A stretch of 41,618 nucleotides of DNA from a virus (IMGVR_UViG_3300048921_000054:1-41618); one strand, 5' to 3'. Shown: positions 32,211 through 39,904, numbered from the stretch's first letter. Numbers and translations are program-made. Notes: a model not told the origin generated them from the letters alone.

Positions 32211-32807
32211 ATGAAAAGCATCCACGACATCAGAAGAGAAAACCTCAAAACTATCATTCAGAAAGACTTTGACGGTAGGCAGATCCGCATGGCGGAAGCT
32301 TTGGGTTTTCAGCCTAATTTGATATCGCGTTGGATGGCTTCGCCGGAGATGGCCAGTGCAAAAAATATTGGCGGAGCATCAGCCAGGAAGATTGAAGCCG
32401 CTGCCCGCAGACCGGCGTTCTGGCTGGACACTGACCACGCCATGTCTATTGCCGCAGATGTTGAGCCAGTAGACGCCAACACAGAGATTGGCATTATCGC
32501 AGCCAATAACCTCACCGCGTGGATGCAGGCCAATAAAGAACTGAGAACACAGGCAGCAGTTGCCGAAAAGGCAGAAGTCGGCCAGTCCACTATTAACCGT
32601 CTGCTGAAACGCGAGGCGAGCATTTCTATTAACAACCTGGCTGCCATCGCTGCCGTGTTTAACCGCCGCGCATATGAAATGCTGATCCCGCCGCATGACG
32701 AATCAGTCATTCAGTATGACCACAGCCGGTATGCAGCACTGCCAGCGGAAGATAAAGCCAAGATCAAATCCTTCATCGACTTTGTGATGAGCGAAAACTC
32801 AAAGTAA
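32211..32807 (+). CDS. CI-like repressor with two helix-turn-helix domains and no cleavage domain
   Basis: 198 residues with AGAAGG before the ATG. The first DNA-binding region is IRMAEALGFQPNLISRWM (about 25-42) with the downstream GASARKIEAAARRPAFWLD typical of phage repressor N-termini. The second is a complete Xre-type domain, QAAVAEKAEVGQSTINRLLK with SISINNLAAIAAVFN. The LexA/CI peptidase domain, with its Ser-Lys dyad and Ala-Gly cleavage site, is absent. Position opposite the Cro-like gene and before the early operon marks it as the lysogeny repressor. Induction by RecA-stimulated self-cleavage is therefore not expected. Confidence 0.75.
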   Translation: MKSIHDIRRENLKTIIQKDFDGRQIRMAEALGFQPNLISRWMASPEMASAKNIGGASARKIEAAARRPAFWLDTDHAMSIAADVEPVDANTEIGIIAANNLTAWMQANKELRTQAAVAEKAEVGQSTINRLLKREASISINNLAAIAAVFNRRAYEMLIPPHDESVIQYDHSRYAALPAEDKAKIKSFIDFVMSENSK

Positions 32808-32874
32808 TCCCCTTCTACATTTCTGCGCTATACATCATGGCACCAGACCACATCATTTCCTTTTGCCACAAATA

Positions 32875-32891
32875 ATTACCTTTTCGGTAAC
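32875..32891. promoter_or_regulatory. Repressor operator O9, ATTACC-TTTTC-GGTAAC
   Basis: A strong site 19 bases upstream of the -35 box of the early promoter. It pairs with O10 across the promoter, 74 bases centre to centre, a distance that would allow DNA looping. Confidence 0.65.
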
Positions 32892-32909
32892 TTTATTTCT
32901 TGCTAACGA

Positions 32910-32938
32910 TTGACACCACCCGTAAATGAATTTAAATT
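32910..32938 (+). promoter_or_regulatory. Early plus-strand promoter
   Basis: TTGACA (32910-32915) and TAAATT (32933-32938) are separated by 17 bases. The predicted start near 32945 is covered by operator O10. It drives the long early operon from 33098 to about 40091. Confidence 0.75.
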
Positions 32939-32948
32939 ACCTCTATCG

Positions 32949-32965
32949 GTTACCGAAATGGTAAC
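32949..32965. promoter_or_regulatory. Repressor operator O10, GTTACC-GAAAT-GGTAAC
   Basis: Both arms match the consensus perfectly. The site lies at the start of early transcription. An additional degenerate copy, ATTACC with GGTTAC, overlaps the -10 box just before it. Confidence 0.7.
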
Positions 32966-32966
32966 C

Positions 32967-32980
32967 CGCTCTTTAACAAT
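32967..32980 (+). promoter_or_regulatory. boxA-like antitermination element
   Basis: CGCTCTTTAACAAT matches the NusB/NusE-binding boxA of rRNA leaders and lambda nut sites. It sits about 20 bases into the predicted early transcript. A small hairpin, CCGC-AGAC-GCGG, follows about 20 bases later and might act as boxB. No lambda N-like gene is recognised. Confidence 0.55.
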
Positions 32981-33045
32981 CAGGACGACATACACTACCG
33001 CAGACGCGGCTTATAGAAGGTATATCCCATGTAGTGTTTTTACTC

Positions 33046-33069
33046 CCTGCGCCCTTACGAGAGCGCAGG
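33046..33069 (+). other. Leader hairpin before the 35-residue gene
   Basis: CCTGCGC (33046-33052) pairs with GCGCAGG (33063-33069) around 10 bases, without a T-run. Similar hairpins precede the next two small genes (33213-33228 and 33445-33478), suggesting mRNA-stability or processing elements. Confidence 0.45.
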
Positions 33070-33097
33070 CGTAAATCCACTTAACGGAGATTTAAAA

Positions 33098-33205
33098 ATG
33101 ATGGAGTTTATTAAAAACCCAATTTTATGCGGAATGATTATCACAATTCTCGTTCCTGTTATCACTGTTATAGCTTTCGAAATTTGGGAAAAAATTACCG
33201 ACTAA
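33098..33205 (+). CDS. 35-residue membrane protein
   Basis: A tiny gene with a good ribosome-binding site, ACGGAG 9 bases before ATG. The product, MMEFIKNPILCGMIITILVP then VITVIAFEIWEKITD, has one membrane helix (about residues 9-28). First gene of the early operon. Small single-helix proteins in this place in phages may act on host membrane functions or superinfection; the function here is unknown. Confidence 0.6.
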   Translation: MMEFIKNPILCGMIITILVPVITVIAFEIWEKITD

Positions 33206-33212
33206 CTTAACC

Positions 33213-33228
33213 GCGCCACGGACGGCGC
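33213..33228 (+). other. Intercistronic hairpin before the gene at 33248
   Basis: GCGCC and GGCGC pair around ACGGAC. It is followed by CACTTAACGGGGATTTGAAA, which repeats the sequence before the 33098 gene with two changes, indicating a duplicated expression cassette. Confidence 0.45.
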
Positions 33229-33247
33229 ACTTAACGGGGATTTGAAA

Positions 33248-33442
33248 ATGTTCAAACATACGAAAAATGGTCAGGGTGATTCTGTTTATTCTGCCGAAGA
33301 TCGCGACGGTGACGAATTCAGTGTCGAGTTTTACGGCAACGAAATGGTTGAGATGATGGCATATAGCGACACCGGTTGCATCGTCATGGATAAAGCCCAG
33401 GCTATCGCATTTGCAGAATTAATTTTGACACAACTCAAATGA
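33248..33442 (+). CDS. Small acidic protein, unknown
   Basis: 64 residues from ATG 33248 behind ACGGGGATTTGAAA. The sequence is acidic with GDSVYSAEDRDGDEFSVEFY, then MAYSDTGCIVMDKAQAIAFA; no membrane helix. It resembles small early phage proteins of unknown function. The ribosome-binding region is a near copy of that of the preceding gene. Confidence 0.6.
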   Translation: MFKHTKNGQGDSVYSAEDRDGDEFSVEFYGNEMVEMMAYSDTGCIVMDKAQAIAFAELILTQLK

Positions 33443-33444
33443 TT

Positions 33445-33478
33445 TTACCGCTGCCCTTGCGTGCGAGGGCTTCGGTAA
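33445..33478 (+). other. Two-part hairpin before the gene at 33500
   Basis: TTACCG (33445-33450) pairs with CGGTAA (33473-33478), and inside it GCCCT (33453-33457) with AGGGC (33466-33470). No T-run follows. It is the third hairpin in front of consecutive small early genes. Confidence 0.45.
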
Positions 33479-33499
33479 GGCCACAACCGGAGTTAGTCA

Positions 33500-33700
33500 A
33501 TGAAACTGATAAACACGTTAACCGGTGAGATCTTCTTAGTCCGTCGCCGCGGTTGCGATTACCGGGTAGAAATATCTGATAAACCACGTAGCACCATGAC
33601 AATGGACGAGCGCCAGTTCCTGGCATTCACGTTCAAACCGGAAATTCAGGAAATAAAAGAGCCAGAAACACCGGCTCACTATTTTTTACGCCTTGAATAG
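33500..33700 (+). CDS. Small phage protein, unknown
   Basis: 66 residues with CGGAG 9 bases upstream of the ATG. The N-terminal half is beta-like and basic (MKLINTLTGEIFLVRRRGCD); the C-terminal half is acidic (FKPEIQEIKEPETPAHYFLR). No recognised domain. Its stop codon is the first base of operator O11. Confidence 0.6.
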   Translation: MKLINTLTGEIFLVRRRGCDYRVEISDKPRSTMTMDERQFLAFTFKPEIQEIKEPETPAHYFLRLE

Positions 33701-33716
33701 TTACCAAAACAGTAAC
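33700..33716. promoter_or_regulatory. Repressor operator O11, GTTACC-AAAAC-AGTAAC
   Basis: One mismatch from the consensus. It lies inside the early operon just before the gene at 33733, about 750 bases downstream of the early promoter, so it may act as a transcription roadblock or control a secondary promoter. Confidence 0.55.
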
Positions 33717-33732
33717 TAATTAGGAGCATGAC

Positions 33733-33867
33733 ATGCGTTTCACGATCCAAAACGGTAAACACGTTTTCACCATCAACGGCCAGACCCGCGCTTTTGAGAG
33801 TTTCCGCAGCGGCGTGGAATGGGCATACATCACTAAAACGGCGATGAAAATTGCCAGCGAAATTTAA
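33733..33867 (+). CDS. 44-residue early protein
   Basis: Starts at ATG 33733, with AGGAGC 6 bases upstream. Product MRFTIQNGKHVFTINGQTRA then FESFRSGVEWAYITKTAMKI, ASEI: a short beta hairpin followed by a helix, no membrane segment. No known family. Located between operator O11 and the coiled-coil gene of the recombination operon. Confidence 0.6.
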   Translation: MRFTIQNGKHVFTINGQTRAFESFRSGVEWAYITKTAMKIASEI

Positions 33868-33877
33868 GGACACAGCA

Positions 33878-34921
33878 ATGAGTGAAGAAAAACAATTACC
33901 TTCCGTTGTTATCACGGAAGACATGGCACCAACACTTTACGTGCCAATGGGGTTAGACGGTTTTCTGGCTGAAATCCGCGCAGCAGTAAACGAGGTCCCC
34001 GACCTCAGCACCAAAAAAGGCCGTGACCGTATCGCGTCTCTGGCCGCATCAGTCAGCCGCAGCAAAACAGCAGTAGAAAAACCGGGTCGTGAGTATCTGA
34101 AGCGTCTGAAGGAAGCGGTTAAACCTGCAGAAGGTGAGCTGAAACGCTTTGTGGATGCGTGTGATGCATTGCGCGACGAAATTCGCCTACCTCTCACCGA
34201 GTATGAAAACGCTGAGAAGCAGCGCGTAGCTGATCTTCAACACCGCCTTACATGCCTTCGCAATTCTTCACAGGTAATTGATGAGTTCGGGTCCTCATAC
34301 CACTCATCTGAAATCTCTGACCGACTCACTCAGGTGAAAGCAATCGCCATAGACGAAAGCTGGCAGGAATTAACAGCTGAAGCCGGTGTAGCGAAAGATG
34401 CTGCGGTTACGAAACTGGAACAGGCGCTCGAACTGGCGACAAAACGTGAAGCAGAAGCCGCTGAGCTGGAAAATCTTCGAATTCAGCAGGAAGCACAGCG
34501 CCAGAAAGATCTGGAGGCCGAACGTGAAAAAGAAATTGCTGACCGCGTCAAGCGAGAAGCGGATCAGGCAGCGCAGGCAGAACGTGAAGCATCGGCAAAA
34601 CGCGAAGCTGATGCACTGGCGGCACAGATGAGGGCTGAGCGCGAAAAGAAAGACGCCCTGGAAAAGGCTGAGCAAGAAAAACAGCAGGCAATCGCTGCCG
34701 AGCAGTTAAGAGCCCAGCGGGCTGAACAGGCCCGGTTAGCAGAGCAACAGCGTATCGCTGATGAAGCCGCTGCCCGTGCTGCAAACGTTGAGCATAAACG
34801 CTCAATTAATCAGAAGGCTGTCGCTGATTTAGTCGCTGCCGGTGTTCCTGAGGAATGCGCTGTTATCTGCATCCGCGCCATTGCATCCGGGAAAGTATCT
34901 GCAATCAACATCAATTACTAA
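33878..34921 (+). CDS. Long coiled-coil protein of the recombination operon
   Basis: 347 residues from ATG 33878, with AAGGACA upstream. Residues 1-120 are globular (TKKGRDRIASLAASVSRSKT). About residues 160-320 are a continuous Ala/Glu/Gln/Lys/Arg-rich coiled coil (EKEIADRVKREADQAAQAER). The C-terminus DLVAAGVPEECAVICIRAIA is a small conserved end. Proteins of this shape precede the exonuclease and RecT genes in many enterobacterial phages. Resemblance to TolA is only composition. Role unknown, perhaps organising recombination proteins. Confidence 0.65.
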   Translation: MSEEKQLPSVVITEDMAPTLYVPMGLDGFLAEIRAAVNEVPDLSTKKGRDRIASLAASVSRSKTAVEKPGREYLKRLKEAVKPAEGELKRFVDACDALRDEIRLPLTEYENAEKQRVADLQHRLTCLRNSSQVIDEFGSSYHSSEISDRLTQVKAIAIDESWQELTAEAGVAKDAAVTKLEQALELATKREAEAAELENLRIQQEAQRQKDLEAEREKEIADRVKREADQAAQAEREASAKREADALAAQMRAEREKKDALEKAEQEKQQAIAAEQLRAQRAEQARLAEQQRIADEAAARAANVEHKRSINQKAVADLVAAGVPEECAVICIRAIASGKVSAININY

Positions 34922-34933
34922 AAGGTGAATGCC

Positions 34934-35221
34934 ATGACCTCACCCGCATTTCATGAGCGGCTGGAAGAAAGCCGCTGGGAACAAAGTTACGCCGACGAGC
35001 GCAAAGAAGAAATGCTGACTGAGCGCGCGGCTGAACTGGCAAAAGAGTTTCCAGATACTTTCTGGAAAGCCCTGAGTCCGTTTCATGAGTTGTCGCACTT
35101 CTCTTCAGCAATGTCGAAAACGGTCTGTTTAGAAGCCTATCAGGAACTGGTGACGGCGATTTGCATGGAACAGGCCAAAGAAGAATACGACTACCGGTTT
35201 TTAATGGGGGAGGAACTTTAA
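34934..35221 (+). CDS. Small helical protein upstream of RecE-like exonuclease
   Basis: 95 residues from ATG 34934, with AAAGGTG 7 bases upstream; an in-frame GTG at 34925 is the alternative. The sequence (FHERLEESRWEQSYADERKE and ETMKT-free helical remainder ending EYDYRFLMGEEL) shows no recognised motif. Its stop overlaps the RecE-like start (TAATG), so the proteins are probably made together. Confidence 0.6.
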   Translation: MTSPAFHERLEESRWEQSYADERKEEMLTERAAELAKEFPDTFWKALSPFHELSHFSSAMSKTVCLEAYQELVTAICMEQAKEEYDYRFLMGEEL

Positions 35222-36042
35222 TGAAGCCGGGCATCTATCACGATATTTCTAACGAGGAATATCACAGCGGCGAGGGGGTCAGTAAGTCCCAGCTCGATGA
35301 TGTCGCAGTGAACCCAGCGATCTTCCCCTGGAAGAAAACAGCGCCGGTCGATGATGAAAAGCTGAAAGCCCTGGACATGGGTACAGCGCTGCACTGCCTG
35401 CTGCTGGAGCCAGATGAATTCAGCAAACGGTTCATAAAAGCGCCGGAGTTTAACCGGCGCACCACCGACGGCAAGGAGCGTGAAAAGCAGTTCCTTAAGG
35501 ATTGTGAGGACACAGGCAAAACGGTCATGGACTTCGAACAGCACCGGAAACTGTCGCTGATGCAAGGTAGCGCAATGGCCTACCCACCGGCGCGCTGGCT
35601 GCTGGAAGCTGACGGATATACAGAGGCATCAATCTTCTGGAAGGACGATGAAACCGGCGAGATTTGCCGCTGCCGGCCAGATAAATACCTCAAAGATCGC
35701 CCGGTCATCGCTGACGTGAAAAAGGTTGCCGACATGGACCGGTTCTCCCGGCACATCGAGGAGTTTCGCTACCACGTGCAGGACGCAATGTACCGAGACG
35801 GGTTCTACCAGACCTTCAATGAATATCCCCTATTCGTCTTCATCGCTGTCAGCGAAACGATCGACTGCGGACGGTATCCGGTGCGCGTTTTCGAACTCGA
35901 CACAGAAGACGTGGCAGAAGGTCACCGGCTCTACCGGCGTGATCTGAATACTTTCCATGAGTGCCGAACCAGCAATGCCTGGGGCGGTATTGAAAAAATC
36001 CAACGCCCTGCGTGGGCAAGAAAACAGGACGGGTTCCAATGA
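35221..36042 (+). CDS. recE: RecE-like 5'-3' exonuclease (PD-(D/E)xK family)
   Basis: 273 residues, corresponding to the C-terminal nuclease domain of E. coli RecE only. Family motifs: SKSQLDDVAVNPAIFPWKK near the N-terminus, MGTALHCLLLEPDEF, then CRCRPDKYL...PVIADVKKV, carrying the Asp and Asp-x-Lys of the active site, and FRYHVQDAMYRDGF. It digests one strand from double-strand ends to give 3' tails for RecT. Its stop overlaps the RecT start as ATGA. Confidence 0.88.
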   Translation: MKPGIYHDISNEEYHSGEGVSKSQLDDVAVNPAIFPWKKTAPVDDEKLKALDMGTALHCLLLEPDEFSKRFIKAPEFNRRTTDGKEREKQFLKDCEDTGKTVMDFEQHRKLSLMQGSAMAYPPARWLLEADGYTEASIFWKDDETGEICRCRPDKYLKDRPVIADVKKVADMDRFSRHIEEFRYHVQDAMYRDGFYQTFNEYPLFVFIAVSETIDCGRYPVRVFELDTEDVAEGHRLYRRDLNTFHECRTSNAWGGIEKIQRPAWARKQDGFQ

Positions 36043-37133
36043 GCAATCAAGAAATGACAATTGTGCAGGATCAGCCTGCGACCATGACGGCCAGTAATGC
36101 AGTCTTTAACCCGCAGGCACTTCAGCAGTTGAAAGATTTCGCAGACATGATGTCGAATTCCAGCATCAGCGTACCTGCTCACTTCGTAGGCAAGCCCGCA
36201 GATTGCATGGCCGTCGTAATGCAGGCGATGCAGTGGGGTATGAACCCGTACGCAGTGGCACAAAAAACCCACCTGATTAACGGCGTGCTCGGCTACGAGG
36301 CGCAACTGGTAAATGCTGTGATATCCAGTTCAAACGTTATACAGGGTCGCTTCCACTATGAGTACGAAGGCGACTGGTCGAAGTGCACAAAAACAAAGGA
36401 AGAAACTGTGCAGCGGCCCGCGAAAGGCGGTGGAACATACGGAAAGACCGAGCGAGTAAAAGGCTGGTCTGATGCTGACGAAGAAGGCCTGTCGGTTCGT
36501 GTTGGCGCTATTCTGCGCGGCGAAACTGAAATTACCTGGGGCGAGCCGGTATATTTATCCGGCGTAGTGACTCGCAACTCGCCGCTGTGGGTTTCAAACC
36601 CTAAACAGCAGATCGCTTATCTCGGTGTTAAGTACTGGTCTCGGCTCTACTGCCCAGAAGTGATCCTCGGCGTTTACACGCCTGATGAGTTAGATGAAGT
36701 ACCACGCGTTGAAAGAGACATCACTCCGACGCGAACTTCATCTTCCGACCTGAATAACGTGATCAACGGCGTGGTTGAAGATAAGCCAGCTGAAAACACA
36801 GAGCTGGTCACCGAGTTAACAGCGCTGATCAATGATGCAACCACTCTTGAAGAGGCCAATGCAGCCGGTGAAAAGGTGAAAGAAAGCCAGTCACTGATTA
36901 GCAAAACAGCCTATGACGAACTGCTGTACGCCGCGAAAGTTAAGTATGTGCGCCTAGACAGTCACCACTTTATTGAGGCAGCGATCAACAGCCTCGACCT
37001 CGGTGATGAAGACCGGGCAGACAAATTTGCCGCGGTAGAGAAAGAACTGAAAAAGCGGGAACAAAAGCTCGGCGCTGAGCTGTTCGAAGCCTTCAGCATC
37101 ACCCTGAACGATCTCCGTCCTGAATTCCAATAA
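36039..37133 (+). CDS. recT: RecT single-strand annealing protein
   Basis: 364 residues from ATG 36039. RecT family blocks are clear: VQDQPATMTASNAVFNP, HFVGKPADCMAVVMQAMQWG with MNPYAVAQKTHLINGVLGYE, and LWVSNPKQQIAYLGVKYWSR. It binds single-stranded DNA and anneals homologous strands, with the RecE-like nuclease. The C-terminal 100 residues are a variable acidic extension. It is translationally coupled to the exonuclease. Confidence 0.92.
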   Translation: MSNQEMTIVQDQPATMTASNAVFNPQALQQLKDFADMMSNSSISVPAHFVGKPADCMAVVMQAMQWGMNPYAVAQKTHLINGVLGYEAQLVNAVISSSNVIQGRFHYEYEGDWSKCTKTKEETVQRPAKGGGTYGKTERVKGWSDADEEGLSVRVGAILRGETEITWGEPVYLSGVVTRNSPLWVSNPKQQIAYLGVKYWSRLYCPEVILGVYTPDELDEVPRVERDITPTRTSSSDLNNVINGVVEDKPAENTELVTELTALINDATTLEEANAAGEKVKESQSLISKTAYDELLYAAKVKYVRLDSHHFIEAAINSLDLGDEDRADKFAAVEKELKKREQKLGAELFEAFSITLNDLRPEFQ

Positions 37134-37177
37134 CCACCATGCGGGGCAGTCGCCCCGCGCCTCTTGAGGATCAACCT

Positions 37178-37453
37178 ATGAAAGCAGCAGTACGTAAAAC
37201 CAAACTCTTGAGCATGGTGCCTCTGTCTGAGTACGCCATCGACAAGTTAGAAAAAGCCGGTGACTTTCCAAAGCGTTTCCCGCTCACCAGCCGCGTCGTG
37301 GCGTGGGATCAGGAAGAAGTTGAAGCCTGGTTGGATGCTCGTAAGCAGAACCCTGAGCTGATCGAGCGTGACCCGTCACTTGCCACGAAGAACGCCAGCA
37401 ACCCGAACCACCTGAAAGCTCAGCTACGCGCAGAACAGCGCGCCGGGGTGTGA
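37178..37453 (+). CDS. AlpA/MerR-like DNA-binding protein, candidate excisionase
   Basis: 91 residues from ATG 37178, with GAGGATCAA upstream. The pattern MVPLSEYAIDKLEKAGDFPK, RFPLTSRVVAWDQEEVEAWL is that of small AlpA-type winged-helix regulators. Such proteins regulate integrases or act as excisionases. Here int is 3 kb away on the other strand, so the excisionase role is only inferred. The C-terminus is a basic tail. Confidence 0.75.
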   Translation: MKAAVRKTKLLSMVPLSEYAIDKLEKAGDFPKRFPLTSRVVAWDQEEVEAWLDARKQNPELIERDPSLATKNASNPNHLKAQLRAEQRAGV

Positions 37454-37476
37454 CAAATCAATTTAGGAGTACAGCC

Positions 37477-37806
37477 ATGAATAAATCTCAGCCGGTTGGA
37501 AACCTAAATTCTATGACCGGTCACCCGATTCTGTACAAGGAACAACCGAGCGGCGCGAAAGCTTACTGGGAAGGAAAGCAGGTCACCTGCCGCTGTCCGG
37601 CGTATGAGTTCCCGCACCGGTTCACTGGTGGAAGATGCACCGGGTGGCATATGGCGAAGAACTGCTTCGACAACCGGATCAGTTGCCAAAACTGCAACTG
37701 CCTTCACTCAGGCGGCTGCGACGTTGTGAACGAGACAGAAAGCCCGGCTGAATGCCTGTTCGTGCTGGATTTCTGCGCGGATTATCAAATCAAATTACGG
37801 CGGTAA
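37477..37806 (+). CDS. Cysteine-rich phage protein, probably zinc-binding
   Basis: 109 residues from ATG 37477, with AGGAG 8 bases upstream. Nine cysteines include C-x-CPAYEFPHRFTGGRCTGW, then CFDNRISCQNCNCLHSGGCD. The spacing would suit one or two zinc sites. Common in enterobacterial phage recombination operons, function unknown. It follows the AlpA-like gene and precedes the ANR regulator. Confidence 0.65.
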   Translation: MNKSQPVGNLNSMTGHPILYKEQPSGAKAYWEGKQVTCRCPAYEFPHRFTGGRCTGWHMAKNCFDNRISCQNCNCLHSGGCDVVNETESPAECLFVLDFCADYQIKLRR

Positions 37807-37809
37807 AAC

Positions 37810-38025
37810 ATGACCATCGGTTACATCAACCTGTCAGCGCAAGCAGTGGCCGCAGAACAATGCGGCGACTTTGCCGAGGCTGCGAAACTCTGGGCGGCAG
37901 CCAATGCGCTGGCGAATGGCAAAAACGTTTACTGGTCTGACGAACGCGCCGACTTCTGCCGCAAGGCTGAGAAGCGCGCCAAGGTCGTGGCCGGGGAGGC
38001 TTTCCCGCATGAGCGAGCCATCTGA
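37810..38025 (+). CDS. ANR-family regulator
   Basis: 71 residues. The ANR signature is present: AAEQCGDFAEAAKLWAAANA, then GKNVYWSDERADFC. ANR proteins are small negative regulators; plasmid and pathogen members (Aar) bind AraC-type activators and H-NS. Phage members may alter host virulence gene expression, but the target here is unknown. The gene starts 3 bases after the previous stop and overlaps the next. Confidence 0.8.
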   Translation: MTIGYINLSAQAVAAEQCGDFAEAAKLWAAANALANGKNVYWSDERADFCRKAEKRAKVVAGEAFPHERAI

Positions 38026-38143
38026 AAAACCAAAGGCAGAACAGCCTTTACTCGATTACAACCGTGCGGCCGGTAAAAGCCGCAGTCTGGCTAAGTTGGC
38101 AGAGCTGAAAGCGAAACTGGGGCTGAAGGGGAAGCAATCGTGA
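38009..38143 (+). CDS. 44-residue basic protein
   Basis: From ATG 38009, with GGGGAGG upstream, overlapping the ANR gene by 17 bases. The product is polar and Lys-rich (SEPSEKPKAEQPLLDYNRAA, ending LAELKAKLGLKGKQS), probably one helix. It is coupled to the following methyltransferase by TGATG. A real gene is likely given spacing and coupling, although function is unknown. Confidence 0.55.
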   Translation: MSEPSEKPKAEQPLLDYNRAAGKSRSLAKLAELKAKLGLKGKQS

Positions 38144-38619
38144 TGGAAAAACAAATCCTAGATATGTGCTGCGGCTCCCGGATGTTTTGGCTCGATAAAC
38201 AGGATGACCGCACCGTATTCAGTGACGTGCGCAGCGAAGAACACACGCTTTGTGACGGGCGCCAACTGGTGATCAGCCCGGACGTGCTTGCCGACTTCCG
38301 CCAGTTGCCATTCGCCGATAACAGTTTCTCCCAGGTAGTCTTCGATCCTCCGCACCTCGAGCGCGCTGGCGTGAATGGCTGGATGCGGAAGAAGTACGGT
38401 GCTCTGGACAAAGATACATGGCGTGAAGACATCGCCGCCGGTTTCCGTGAAGCGTTCAGAGTGTTGCGGCCACACGGCACGCTCGTTTTTAAATGGAACG
38501 AAACGCAGATACCCGTTGCCCAGGTTATCGCGCTGACCGACCAGAAGCCGACCATCTGGCAGCGCACAGGCAAAGGCGACAAAACTCACTGGATCCTGTT
38601 TTTGAAGGAGTCAGCATGA
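38143..38619 (+). CDS. SAM-dependent methyltransferase
   Basis: 158 residues from ATG 38143. Motif I is ILDMCCGSRMF (5-15) and the catalytic motif VVFDPPHL (66-72). C-terminal strands GFREAFRVLRPHGTLVFKWN complete a small Rossmann fold. The DPPH variant of D/N-PP-Y occurs in phage DNA or nucleotide methyltransferases; no target-recognition domain is seen. It directly precedes a larger DNA methyltransferase, and overlaps it by 4 bases, so the two may act together. Confidence 0.78.
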   Translation: MEKQILDMCCGSRMFWLDKQDDRTVFSDVRSEEHTLCDGRQLVISPDVLADFRQLPFADNSFSQVVFDPPHLERAGVNGWMRKKYGALDKDTWREDIAAGFREAFRVLRPHGTLVFKWNETQIPVAQVIALTDQKPTIWQRTGKGDKTHWILFLKESA

Positions 38620-39740
38620 CCTACCAACTGATAATCGGTCGCTGTGAAGATGTCCTAAGCGGAATATCTGACAGCAGTGTTGACTCTATAGTAACTGACC
38701 CACCATATGGCCTGAATTTCATGGGGCATAAGTGGGATTATCAGGTGCCAACAGTTGAACAGTGGGCCGAGTGTCTGCGCGTACTCAAGCCTGGTGGGCA
38801 TATTCTGGCATTCGGCGGATCACGCACTTATCACCGCCTCGTTGTGAACATTGAAGATGCGGGCTTTGAGATCCGCGATCAGCTGATGTGGATTTACGGA
38901 AGCGGCTTTCCTAAGTCAAAAAATCTGCAGGGTGAAAACGCCGGGATGGGTACTGCACTTAAGCCCGCACATGAACCGATCGTCATGGCTCGCAAACCGC
39001 TGATCGGGACTGTTGAGACGAACGTCGAGCAGTTCGGTACCGGCGCGCTGCACATCGATATCTCCCGCGTTCCGACGGAAGAGGCCCTAACTGGTGGCGC
39101 TGGCGCACTTCTGTCGCATGTTCGAGATGATAAAGCGCCAGACTGCGCAGAATGGCAACCAGGGCAGCTTGGCCGCTGGCCTGCAAACGTCATTCATGAC
39201 GGTAGTGAAGAGGTGATAGCTGCATTCCCTGACGCTAAAGGTCAGCAAGGCGACCTGAAAACTACAGGGAAATCCCGGCCTGCACGCGTTTGTTATGGCG
39301 ATATGAATGCGCCTCGCGAACATGCCGCTCGAGTGGAGATCAGCAGATCAGCCGCACGATTCTTCTACTGCGCGAAGGTCACGAAGACAGAACGCGATGA
39401 AGGAATGGAAAGGTTTGTGCCGGTCACAGCATCTGAAATGACCGGCGGCCGCGTAGAGGGAAGCGCTGGTCTCAATGATCCGCGTGCTGGTGCTGGGCGA
39501 ACATCTGGCGCACGTAATGCTCACCCAACTGTTAAACCCTGCGAACTAATGCGCTATCTCTGCCGCCTGATAACGCCTGCTAGCGGCACGGTACTGGATC
39601 CGTTCATGGGCTCCGGTTCGACCGGTAAAGCTGCCATTCTCGACGGTTTCAACTTTATCGGTATTGAGCTTGATCCTGACCATCTGACTACCGCCGCCGC
39701 GCGCATTGCTCACTCAGTAAAGATGGTTGCTGATGAATGA
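38616..39740 (+). CDS. DNA N4/N6 methyltransferase, DPPY type
   Basis: 374 residues from ATG 38616. DPPY at 28-31 (SIVTDPPYGLNF) is followed by a long middle region with target-recognition potential, then HPTVKP at 303-308 and the SAM-binding DPFMGSGSTG at 328-337. This beta-type order is typical of N6-adenine or N4-cytosine methyltransferases of phages. No restriction enzyme accompanies it. Likely role: modification of phage DNA against host restriction. Confidence 0.9.
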   Translation: MTYQLIIGRCEDVLSGISDSSVDSIVTDPPYGLNFMGHKWDYQVPTVEQWAECLRVLKPGGHILAFGGSRTYHRLVVNIEDAGFEIRDQLMWIYGSGFPKSKNLQGENAGMGTALKPAHEPIVMARKPLIGTVETNVEQFGTGALHIDISRVPTEEALTGGAGALLSHVRDDKAPDCAEWQPGQLGRWPANVIHDGSEEVIAAFPDAKGQQGDLKTTGKSRPARVCYGDMNAPREHAARVEISRSAARFFYCAKVTKTERDEGMERFVPVTASEMTGGRVEGSAGLNDPRAGAGRTSGARNAHPTVKPCELMRYLCRLITPASGTVLDPFMGSGSTGKAAILDGFNFIGIELDPDHLTTAAARIAHSVKMVADE

Positions 39741-39802
39741 ATTAAACGGAATTTAACTTGTTTATTAATTTAACAACCAATTTAAATCTATGAGGAAATA
39801 AA

Positions 39803-39904
39803 ATGAACAAATTACCGGTTTGGGTTTTATGGGCAATAGCAGTTGCAGCCTGTGGAATATGCTGGGTTGCGGTAAGCATGATTGCTTATGTGGTGTGGAA
39901 GTAA
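39803..39904 (+). CDS. 33-residue membrane protein
   Basis: From ATG 39803 behind TGAGGAAATAAA. The product MNKLPVWVLWAIAVAACGIC then WVAVSMIAYVVWK is almost entirely one long hydrophobic helix. A good ribosome-binding site and the location in an otherwise empty stretch support a real gene. Function unknown. Confidence 0.55.
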   Translation: MNKLPVWVLWAIAVAACGICWVAVSMIAYVVWK

